The notes beneath the pieces are model-generated. The model searched no databases. It worked only from the letters and a program-made list of their open reading frames with translations, and was not told where the DNA came from. Both the position numbers and the translations under genes were made by a program. Source: Niastella caeni (GTDB lineage Bacteria > Bacteroidota > Bacteroidia > Chitinophagales > Chitinophagaceae). Taken from it: 64,000 nucleotides of DNA. Of this stretch, positions 1 through 7,584 are shown piece by piece. Where the stretch lies: assembly GCF_004834005.1 (NCBI RefSeq), contig NZ_STFF01000004.1, forward strand, positions 496,001 through 560,000. Direction: 5' to 3'. Numbering within the stretch: position 1 is the stretch's first letter; each line of letters begins with the position of its first letter.

Positions 1-559
1 CCTTACTGTCACTTACATCAAAATAGAATTCGTTATCGGCAGTTTTATAGGTGCCATTGGGCACTGCCATGCCATTCATCCGCACCACAGAACCTTGCTG
101 AAAGCCTGTTGAGTATTCATTCTCAAACTCTATCTCTTCTCCGGAATCAAGTTGTATCCATCCCAAATGCTGCTTGGCAGCCACCAGTTTTTTAAGGTAT
201 TTTTCAACATCAAGGTCTGGAATGATATTTTCGTTTGCTAACGCCCAGGGCGTTTCCTTTGAACCGTCTTTTTTTAATAATAATACCCCTTTATCAAAAA
301 ATGCAAGATTGAATAAGAGGTTAATTGAGCTACTTTGGATCAACAGACTTTGTGCTGCTGCTATATATTCCCAGGTGCCTGTTTCAACATTACCATTCAC
401 CGATTGAATGAGTCGGCCATCCCGGCGGAAAATAAATTGTTGCTTGTCGGGGTAATTGCCTGTATAGATCCAGGGTTGATCAACCAGCATTTCTTTTTTC
501 TCGAGCGATTGGCTAAACTGTATCAGCCGGGGTAACAGGTTTTGCAAATAATTATGCAT
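1..559 (-). CDS. Hypothetical protein, 5' part (runs off the window start)
   Basis: On the minus strand an ATG at 559 opens a frame with no stop down to base 1, giving at least 186 residues that start MHNYLQNLLPRL. The frame has normal coding composition, with no signal peptide and no membrane segment. It contains WIYTGNYPDKQQFIFRRDGR, then WEYIAAAQSLLIQ, then a second half with repeated short strands ending in NGTYKTADNEFYFDV. This looks like a small cytoplasmic beta-rich protein of a kind common in Chitinophagaceae genomes, but I know no function for it. The C-terminus lies outside the window. It is divergent from the gene at 742, with 182 bases between them. Confidence 0.8.
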   Translation of the reverse strand, partial: MHNYLQNLLPRLIQFSQSLEKKEMLVDQPWIYTGNYPDKQQFIFRRDGRLIQSVNGNVETGTWEYIAAAQSLLIQSSSINLLFNLAFFDKGVLLLKKDGSKETPWALANENIIPDLDVEKYLKKLVAAKQHLGWIQLDSGEEIEFENEYSTGFQQGSVVRMNGMAVPNGTYKTADNEFYFDVSDSK

Positions 560-741
560 GGTTAAGGTATATTGGCTTATGAATTTTTAACAGGTTAAGT
601 TACAGCATTTTTATACAACGGGATAGAAACGTATATATTTTTAGAAGGATATAAAATAATCTTTAATGGTGAATACATAATTACTACTGCCGGTAACGCA
701 CCCTTTACGTAATTAGCTTAACTTACATAAAACTCCCTCCA

Positions 742-1140
742 ATGCCTGGCCTTACCAAACTGGCGGTTTTATACCTTTCCTGCGTTTTCCCTTTTGTACT
801 ATCGGCACAAAACGCACAGCCAGAAAACAAGATCGACCTGCCATTCAGCATCCTGATAGCGCAACAAAAATCCGCTGATTCTGTAAGCCGGAAAAAAGGA
901 GCCCATCTTAAAGCCTGCTTTGGTAAAATGCGATTAGTTGACACGTCAGCAAAAAAATACGAATGTATCATCTATACCAGCAACCCTTCGGTGTTAAGGA
1001 AAGTGGGTATTATTGTTCAATCTGAGTTAACCGGGTTTGTTACGGCGTTGGCTACCCTACAACAGATAGAGCTGGCGGCAGCAATGAAAGAGGTAAGGTT
1101 TATTAAAGCGCCTGAGCATCTTGACCTACATAAGAATTAA
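742..1140 (+). CDS. Secreted free-standing propeptide-like protein (possible protease inhibitor)
   Basis: This 132-residue protein has a signal peptide (hydrophobic stretch LAVLYLSCVFPFVLSA, likely cut after SAQ). The mature part aligns by eye along its whole length with residues about 45-145 of the propeptide of the subtilisin-like protease encoded just downstream. Shared elements are PE-KID, MAQ/IAQ, Y-CI-YT, LR--G--V, FVTA-ATLQQIE, then I-AP and LHN at the end. It stops where the catalytic domain would begin. Free-standing relatives of subtilase propeptides can act as inhibitors or folding helpers, so a regulatory role on the neighbouring protease is an inference. The alternative is the remnant of a duplicated protease gene cut at the domain boundary. 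No catalytic residues are present. Confidence 0.75.
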   Translation: MPGLTKLAVLYLSCVFPFVLSAQNAQPENKIDLPFSILIAQQKSADSVSRKKGAHLKACFGKMRLVDTSAKKYECIIYTSNPSVLRKVGIIVQSELTGFVTALATLQQIELAAAMKEVRFIKAPEHLDLHKN

Positions 1141-1228
1141 GTCACAAGCCAAAATTTGTTGCGGCGCCGACAAAAGTTTTCTTTAATTTTCATTTTACTT
1201 ATACCTATCAACATCAAAACCTTAATCT

Positions 1229-4200
1229 ATGTGGAAATTTACCCCGTGTGGAGTTTCACGTTCTGTGAAGCTCCGTTCTGCTTTGTATTTTCATAAAAAA
1301 ACAATCCTGCTTTCTTTATTTGCCGTTCTGTTATACGCATCCGGCTCTGCGCAGGTTCGAACCCCTGAAGACAAAATTGATCCTGCCTTCAGATTTGCCA
1401 TGGCGCAACCAAAACCCGGCGAGCGGCAGGTGCCACACCCCGATTTAAAAATTACACCAACAAAAGTGTTGGCGGCTGCTGGCCAACCTGCCGAAGAACG
1501 GTACGACTGCATCGTTTATACAACCGATGTAGCAACGCTTCGCAATAATGGTGTATTGGTAAACTCGGTGCTGCCCCAATTTGTAACGGCCTGGGCTACA
1601 CTGCAACAAATAGAACAGTTGTCAAAACTGACCAGCGTTAATTACATAGCGGCGCCGGTATTTGATGAACTGCACAACGACATTGCCGTGGCCAGCAGCG
1701 GCGCTGCCCTGTTGCACCAGGGAAAACTGAACAATACCGTGTACAAAGGCAAAGGCGTTATTGTGGCTATTTTCGATTCGGGCATTGACTGGAGGCATCC
1801 TGATTTTCGCGATCCGGATGATACTACCAAAAGCCGTATTCTGCGCATTTGGGACCAAACCATATCGCCTATTGACGGAGAAAATTCTCCCGTTGGCATG
1901 AACTATGGCGTTGAATACGCCCAATATCAGATCAATGATGAATTGGATGGAACGCCTACCGGTTATGTACGCGAACGCGACATTAACGGACATGGTACTC
2001 ACGTAGCTGGTACCGCCGTGGGTAACGGAGCCGGCATTCCCGTTACCCGTAAATACACCGGCATGGCGCCTGAAGCCGACATCGTGGTTATAAAAGGCGG
2101 TAATGGTTCTTTTTCCACTACTAACATCATCAACGGAATGACCTATTTAAAACAACTGGCTACCGATTTGGGTAAACCAGTTGTATTGAATATGAGTTTG
2201 GGCGGCCAGTTTGGTGCGCATGATGGTACCAGGGATTACGAACTGGCAGTAGATGATTTTACTGCTTCGGCTCCCGGCCGGGCAGTGGTTATTTCTGCCG
2301 GGAACGATAATGGCAGTAACATCCACAACCAATTGTCAATTGCAGCACTCGACTCTGCAACCATCACCTTCAATGTACCGGCTGGTACTTCGGGTGCTGA
2401 TGTGTTTGATTACCGGGTTTATTTAAACGACAACAGTGATGTAACAGCTACTTTTTCAGCGCCGGGCGGCGGTGGATCGGTAACAGCAACTGCCGGCCTG
2501 GTTACGTTTGCGCCCGTATTGGGCAATGGTTTTTTTGCTGTTGTAAGAAATGTGACGGAAATAGGCAATGGCGACCGGTATATAGATGTATATATTCAGC
2601 GAAACGGAAGCAATGCCGTCAATCCGGGTGGTGTGTGGACGCTTTCACTCACCAACAATACGACGAATGCCCTTTCATTACATGGCTGGATCTATTACAA
2701 GAATGCCTTGTATGGTGCAACAACGGTGGCAGGCGGTAACAACGACTACCTGGTAGGGTCACCCGGAAATGCCAGTACAGCCATTACGGTTGCTTCTTAT
2801 GTAGGAAGGCCTTCCTGGTATACCTTCGGCGCCAATGGCGCATTTTATTCTCCTACGGCCAGAATGGATGACATTTCCCCGTTCAGTTCTCATGGCCCCC
2901 GCAGAGACGGTGTTTTAAAACCTGAGATCGCGGCCGTTGGCCAGCATGTAATTTCGGCGTTCTCTTCCAGCAGCGCTGCAGCTTTACCGGATATAATCTA
3001 CCCGGGCCGGTATAGAAAGAATCAGGGCACCAGTATGTCGGCGCCTGTTGTAACGGGTGCCTTAGCGCTTTTGCTGCAGGCAAACCCTACGGCAAGCGTT
3101 TCGCAATTACGCACAACCCTGTTCAATAATACTTCAACAGATTCAATGACCCAGGTAGCCGGCGCTTCGCCTAACACTACCTGGGGATATGGCCGCCTTG
3201 ATGTTTATAAGGCTGCTGGTTCTGTTTTCAATTGTTCACCGGTAAATCGTAAAACCTATCAATACGATGCCTCCAATCTTGTTACACAGGATGTTCAGGT
3301 AAACCTCACCACCCAACGGGTAGCCGTACGGTTTACTCCGGATATAAGTGGCCGGTTGGCCGGCGCCTATTTCCATCCATTCATTCTCAAAACAGCGTTG
3401 AAGATGGAAGTGCGGGCAGATAGTGCCGGTATACCAGGTGCTTTACTGGGAACGCTTAATGTGCCCGACACTGCTATTATGGCCTTTACGTGGAATTATG
3501 TTGATCTCAGCGATCTCGATATTCCTGTTACCAACAGCAGCGATTATCATATAGTGCTTTATCGCGATTCCATCAGTTCGGCTACCTGGAGCATGCGCCG
3601 GGAAAACACCAGTCTCGACAACCGCTCGCTGCTTTCACTTGATGGCGCTTCGTGGATAAGCCAGGCCTTTGATTACAAAATACGTTCTGTGGTGTACAGC
3701 AATCCGCAGTTAACCGGCAACCTTGTCACAAAAAATTCGTCAACCAGCAGAGACATTGCTACTACCAACCTGTTTATCGACAGCAGTTGTAAATTGATCG
3801 CGCAGGTAACACCTGCAGGCGCCAGTGCGGTGAGTGGTACAGTTACTGCCAACGTATGGAAAGAATCAAGAGTGCCTCATGACTGCGGGATTCCCTTCGT
3901 TGCAAGACATTACCAGATTGTACCAGCAGCTAATGCCGACACTGCTACCGGCCGGGTTACCTTGTACTTTACACAGGCTGAATTTTCTGCATTTAATGCC
4001 GATCTGCTCAGTTTCCTGAACCTGCCCGCCAATGCAACAGATAGTTTGGGCAAGGCTAACTTACGCATAGCCAAATACAAGGGGACCAGCGGCAATGGCA
4101 CCGGTTTACCCTGCAGTTACGATGGTGATGCCACCCTGATTGATCCGGCAGACAGCGATATCGTATGGAATGCCAGTGCCAGCCGTTGGGAAGTAACATT

Positions 4201-4771
4201 TGATGTATCCGGTTTCGGCGGATTTGTCGTGCAAACCCATCGTTCCTTCTTCCCATTGGTTGAAAACCTGAATGGACATTCACAGGGAAGGGCCAATGTA
4301 CTGGATTGGATCTTCAGGTGTTTACGTAAATGGACAATGTTTGAAATTGAGACAAGCAGTAATGGTAAAGATTTCAGCAGCATTGGCAGATCGAGAGGTT
4401 GGGATGGCTGCCGCAACGCGTTTAATTTCAGACACGAAACACCGCAAAATGGAAATAATTACTACCGCATTAAAGTGACCGATAACGGTTCCGTATCTTA
4501 TTCCAATATCATTTTGTTGCAGAATGAAAGCTCAACTGCTACCACCCTGTATCCGAGTGTTATTAAGAAAGGAGAAAGCATACAAGTGGTTTGTGCCGAA
4601 AATGAAGGCGTGTTGAGAGTAATGGACGCCACCGGAAGATTGGTATACAGCCGGGTTGTTACAAAAGGCAATCAAAGTATAACATTGCCGGTAACAGAAA
4701 GCGGCCCATATTTCTACAGCATACAAAACAACCGGGGCAAACTAACCTCCGGTAAATTGATAATTCAGTAA
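1229..4771 (+). CDS. Subtilisin-like (S8) serine protease with T9SS sorting domain
   Basis: The 1180-residue protein begins with a signal peptide (about 1-42, ending SGSAQ) and a propeptide (about 45-145). The S8 catalytic domain carries all expected residues: Asp183 in VAIFDSGID, His255 in GHGTHVAG, oxyanion Asn359 in SAGNDNG and Ser602 in GTSMSAP. About 240 residues separate Asn359 and Ser602, so a beta-rich insert sits in the catalytic domain, as in many large Bacteroidota subtilases. Beta-sandwich regions follow, then an FEIETSSNGKDF...NYYRIKVTD segment typical of T9SS cargo, and a type A sorting domain over the last ~80 residues (TLYPSVIKKGE ... GKLIIQ). It is therefore predicted to be exported across the outer membrane and anchored or released at the cell surface. 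It follows the free-standing propeptide protein by 88 bases and ends at a strong terminator. Confidence 0.93.
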   Translation: MWKFTPCGVSRSVKLRSALYFHKKTILLSLFAVLLYASGSAQVRTPEDKIDPAFRFAMAQPKPGERQVPHPDLKITPTKVLAAAGQPAEERYDCIVYTTDVATLRNNGVLVNSVLPQFVTAWATLQQIEQLSKLTSVNYIAAPVFDELHNDIAVASSGAALLHQGKLNNTVYKGKGVIVAIFDSGIDWRHPDFRDPDDTTKSRILRIWDQTISPIDGENSPVGMNYGVEYAQYQINDELDGTPTGYVRERDINGHGTHVAGTAVGNGAGIPVTRKYTGMAPEADIVVIKGGNGSFSTTNIINGMTYLKQLATDLGKPVVLNMSLGGQFGAHDGTRDYELAVDDFTASAPGRAVVISAGNDNGSNIHNQLSIAALDSATITFNVPAGTSGADVFDYRVYLNDNSDVTATFSAPGGGGSVTATAGLVTFAPVLGNGFFAVVRNVTEIGNGDRYIDVYIQRNGSNAVNPGGVWTLSLTNNTTNALSLHGWIYYKNALYGATTVAGGNNDYLVGSPGNASTAITVASYVGRPSWYTFGANGAFYSPTARMDDISPFSSHGPRRDGVLKPEIAAVGQHVISAFSSSSAAALPDIIYPGRYRKNQGTSMSAPVVTGALALLLQANPTASVSQLRTTLFNNTSTDSMTQVAGASPNTTWGYGRLDVYKAAGSVFNCSPVNRKTYQYDASNLVTQDVQVNLTTQRVAVRFTPDISGRLAGAYFHPFILKTALKMEVRADSAGIPGALLGTLNVPDTAIMAFTWNYVDLSDLDIPVTNSSDYHIVLYRDSISSATWSMRRENTSLDNRSLLSLDGASWISQAFDYKIRSVVYSNPQLTGNLVTKNSSTSRDIATTNLFIDSSCKLIAQVTPAGASAVSGTVTANVWKESRVPHDCGIPFVARHYQIVPAANADTATGRVTLYFTQAEFSAFNADLLSFLNLPANATDSLGKANLRIAKYKGTSGNGTGLPCSYDGDATLIDPADSDIVWNASASRWEVTFDVSGFGGFVVQTHRSFFPLVENLNGHSQGRANVLDWIFRCLRKWTMFEIETSSNGKDFSSIGRSRGWDGCRNAFNFRHETPQNGNNYYRIKVTDNGSVSYSNIILLQNESSTATTLYPSVIKKGESIQVVCAENEGVLRVMDATGRLVYSRVVTKGNQSITLPVTESGPYFYSIQNNRGKLTSGKLIIQ

Positions 4772-4793
4772 GAACGTTTTTAAAACAATTCAG

Positions 4794-4831
4794 CGGCCCT
4801 TTTCAGCTAATTGAAAAGGGCCGTTTTGTTT
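4794..4831 (+). terminator. Intrinsic terminator after the S8 protease
   Basis: A perfect 12-bp stem (4794-4805 with 4812-4823, arms CGGCCCTTTTCA and TGAAAAGGGCCG) with a 6-nt loop is followed by TTTTGTTTT. It lies 22 bases past the protease stop codon. Confidence 0.9.
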
Positions 4832-4874
4832 TAGGAGGGTGCAGGTAATACTTTTTTGACGAAGTGGTATTTTG

Positions 4875-4904
4875 TTTGCAAGGGTTGACCATTCTTACCC
4901 TTTG
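4875..4904 (+). promoter_or_regulatory. Possible promoter for the clan-A glycoside hydrolase
   Basis: A TTTG at 4875-4878 is followed after 17 bases by TACCCTTTG at 4896-4904. This resembles the Bacteroidota -33/-7 pair TTTG and TAnnTTTG, but the -7 box has one extra base. It is 123 bases upstream of the start codon at 5028. The match is weak. Confidence 0.3.
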
Positions 4905-5027
4905 AATAGACAATTAATAGCCTGAATTATCATTTTTATCCCTAATAATAAACGCTGAGTTACCCTGCTTTGACCAATTACTATTAATTTCATCCTGTCA
5001 AAAAGAATCACTTACCCTGTTATAAAA

Positions 5028-6788
5028 ATGAGCGCTATGCCGATGTCAAAAAGCTTCGTATTCGTCTCCTGCGTATTAGGTTGTTTTTGCTATGTAACAG
5101 GATTGACATCCTGTAAAAAATCAGTTACCAACGACGATACCAATAATCCTAATCCACAAGACACAACAGTACCAGTGGTTACACCCCAGGATCCTTCTAC
5201 AGCCAACACCATCGGCTTTTTTATGGATGAATGGAGTGCAAAAAGCTTCACACCACCTTCTTTTCAGGATGGTACAGTGCCGGCTGCTGCAGGGGCAACG
5301 GTGAATGTAGATGCTTCGACAATTGTTACCAAAGTTCCTCCTACCCTGTTTGCCAATAATGCCAATACGTGGATGGGCAATTTTACGGATGCCACTTTGA
5401 ACACCCATATCACCAATTTTCATCCGCACATTATCCGTTTTCCCGGCGGAAGCATCAGCGATATATTTTTCTGGAATGCTGCCAAGAATGTAAAGCCTGC
5501 TGATGCTCCGGATTCCTTATTGAATGATCAGGGAGTAAAAGCGCCCGGAGGATATTGGTACGGAAAAAATACAGAAAGCTGGACGTGCTCAGTTGATAAT
5601 TATTATAACATGCTTCAGCAAACAGGCAATAAGGGAATTATCACTATTAATTATGGTTATGCCCGATATGGCACAAGCACAGATCCTGTTGCCGCAGCAG
5701 CGCACCTTGCCGCTGATTGGGTTCGTTACGACAATGGCAGAACAAAATACTGGGAGATCGGTAATGAAAGCAATGGTAGCTGGGAAGCGGGGTACAGAAT
5801 TGATGTTAGTAAAAATAAAGATGGACAGCCTGCACTAATAACCGGCGATTTGTATGGCAGGCATGTCAAAGTCTTTGTTGACTCCATGCGTAAGGCTGCC
5901 CAGCAAATTGGCAAAACGATCTATATCGGCGCCACGTTGGTTGAGCATGCGCCATTATCATGGGAGCCAACTGCTACACAAACCTGGAATACGACTGCAT
6001 TGCCACAGGTAAATAATGCGGTAGATTATTATATCGTGCATAACTATTACACCGAATACCAGGCAAATTGGAACGCCACCTCCATTTTGAATACCGGATC
6101 ATCCGTTACAAAAACGATGTTTGATCATGTTAGCCAGGCGGTATCATCTGCCGGCGCTTCCATGAAACCCATTGCCTTAACGGAATGGAATATTTTTTCA
6201 GAGGGCTCCATGCAAATGGTTTCAAGTGTTGCGGGAATGCATGCGGTATTGGTAATTGGCGAGCTGTTAAAGAATAAATTTGGTTTTGCTGCCAGATGGG
6301 ACCTGGCCAATGCCTGGAACAATGGTAATGATATGGGCTTATTCAGCAATGGCGATGAGCCCGGCGTGCAAAAATGGAACCCGCGCCCTGCATTCTATTA
6401 TATGTATTACCTGCAGAAATGTTTAGGCGACCGGTTCGTCAATTCAACCGTGACAGGCAATAGCAATATTAAAAGTTATGCAACCACTTTTTCATCAGGA
6501 CAAATTGGCCTGACATTGGTAAATACTTCAACGACTGCCGTGGATCTACAAACCACTTTCAAAAACTTTAATGCAGGTAGTCGATATTACTGGTACAGCC
6601 TTACCAGCGGTACGGATAACGGAGAATTTTCCCGGAAAGTAATTGTGAACGGCGCCACTACTTCAGGCGTTGCAGGCGGCCCCGACAATTATGCAACATT
6701 AAAACCTTACTCAGCTTCAGCAGCAAATGGAATAAAAATAACTGTACCAGCGAGAGGCGTTGTATGTATGGTTATTGATAAGAAATAG
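5028..6788 (+). CDS. Clan-A glycoside hydrolase lipoprotein, alpha-L-arabinofuranosidase-like
   Basis: The 586-residue protein has a lipoprotein signal (Cys in LTSCKKS, about residue 29) and a Thr/Pro/Asn-rich linker. A TIM-barrel-like domain follows: IIRFPGGSISD resembles the RYPGG element of GH51-type enzymes. Glu247 in YWEIGNES is the expected acid/base and Glu386 in ALTEWNIF the expected nucleophile. Their spacing of 139 residues fits clan GH-A. A C-terminal beta-sandwich (about 490-586) ends the protein, as in GH51, GH39 and GH30. The substrate is not certain; arabinose-containing side chains are the closest guess. ATG codons at 5028, 5037 and 5043 are all usable starts. The gene is monocistronic, with terminators on both sides. 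Confidence 0.7.
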   Translation: MSAMPMSKSFVFVSCVLGCFCYVTGLTSCKKSVTNDDTNNPNPQDTTVPVVTPQDPSTANTIGFFMDEWSAKSFTPPSFQDGTVPAAAGATVNVDASTIVTKVPPTLFANNANTWMGNFTDATLNTHITNFHPHIIRFPGGSISDIFFWNAAKNVKPADAPDSLLNDQGVKAPGGYWYGKNTESWTCSVDNYYNMLQQTGNKGIITINYGYARYGTSTDPVAAAAHLAADWVRYDNGRTKYWEIGNESNGSWEAGYRIDVSKNKDGQPALITGDLYGRHVKVFVDSMRKAAQQIGKTIYIGATLVEHAPLSWEPTATQTWNTTALPQVNNAVDYYIVHNYYTEYQANWNATSILNTGSSVTKTMFDHVSQAVSSAGASMKPIALTEWNIFSEGSMQMVSSVAGMHAVLVIGELLKNKFGFAARWDLANAWNNGNDMGLFSNGDEPGVQKWNPRPAFYYMYYLQKCLGDRFVNSTVTGNSNIKSYATTFSSGQIGLTLVNTSTTAVDLQTTFKNFNAGSRYYWYSLTSGTDNGEFSRKVIVNGATTSGVAGGPDNYATLKPYSASAANGIKITVPARGVVCMVIDKK

Positions 6789-6806
6789 AATAGAAAGATA
6801 AACGCG

Positions 6807-6865
6807 GGCCGGCTAAATAGGCGAATCGAACCATCAAAACTATTTAGCCGGCCTCTTTTTATTTT
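6807..6865 (+). terminator. Intrinsic terminator after the clan-A glycoside hydrolase
   Basis: A 14-bp perfect stem (6807-6820 with 6840-6853, GGCCGGCTAAATAG paired with its complement) with a 19-nt loop is followed by TCTTTTTATTTT. It lies 18 bases after the stop codon of the upstream gene. Confidence 0.88.
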
Positions 6866-6897
6866 CAGTAATTTTGATATGCAGTAAATGTGCGGTT

Positions 6898-7584
6898 ATG
6901 TGGAGCCCTGCTTATTATATAGGAATCTTCTTGTTTGTGATGCCATGGCAGCAGGATCAATACACGGCAAAAAGAGAAAAAATGGTGAAGCAGCAAATTG
7001 AACGGCGGGGGGTGAAAGATCCCGTAGTGCTGAAAGCCATGCGAACGGTTAAAAGACATGAATTTGTACCTGCCGGCCAAATTGGCAACGCCTATGACGA
7101 TCGTCCTCTGCCTATCGGTTACGGCCAAACTATCTCCCAGCCTTACATCGTGGCTTACATGACCGAGATCATCAAACCTCAATCAAATTTCAAAGTGCTG
7201 GAGATCGGAACAGGTTCCGGCTACCAGGCTGCTATTCTTTCCGCCATAGTTAAAGAAGTGTATACCATCGAGATCATCCCTGAATTAGGTAAGTCTGCCA
7301 CTGAAAAATTGAGAAAAGATTGTAAAAACGTTCAGGTAAAAACAAGCGATGGTTATAATGGATGGCAGGAACATGCTCCTTATGATGCGATTGTGGTTAC
7401 TGCAGCCGCCGAACACGTTCCGCCGCCATTGATCAGGCAGCTGAAAGATGGCGGTAAAATGGTGATCCCGGTAGGGTCATCGTTTATGACTCAAATGCTG
7501 ATCCTGGTTGAGAAGAAAAAAGATTCAGCAACTACTAAAAACCTGATACCGGTAGCCTTTGTTCCGCTTACAAGAAGGAAGTGA
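6898..7584 (+). CDS. pcm: Protein-L-isoaspartate O-methyltransferase
   Basis: PCMT transfers a methyl group from S-adenosylmethionine to isoaspartyl residues in aged proteins, allowing their repair. The sequence shows the family signature YDDRPLPIGYGQTISQPYIV, SAM motif I (LEIGTGSGYQAAIL, Glu at about 102), the post-I acidic residue in YTIEIIPEL, and YDAIVVTAAAEHVPPPLI. The length of 228 residues is normal. I chose the ATG at 6898; a TTG 24 bases upstream in frame lies almost on the preceding terminator. The N-terminus after this ATG is hydrophobic (YYIGIFLFVMPW), so the enzyme may be exported or membrane-anchored. The stop codon overlaps the next start (GTGA), so the two genes are very likely translated together. 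Confidence 0.93.
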   Translation: MWSPAYYIGIFLFVMPWQQDQYTAKREKMVKQQIERRGVKDPVVLKAMRTVKRHEFVPAGQIGNAYDDRPLPIGYGQTISQPYIVAYMTEIIKPQSNFKVLEIGTGSGYQAAILSAIVKEVYTIEIIPELGKSATEKLRKDCKNVQVKTSDGYNGWQEHAPYDAIVVTAAAEHVPPPLIRQLKDGGKMVIPVGSSFMTQMLILVEKKKDSATTKNLIPVAFVPLTRRK

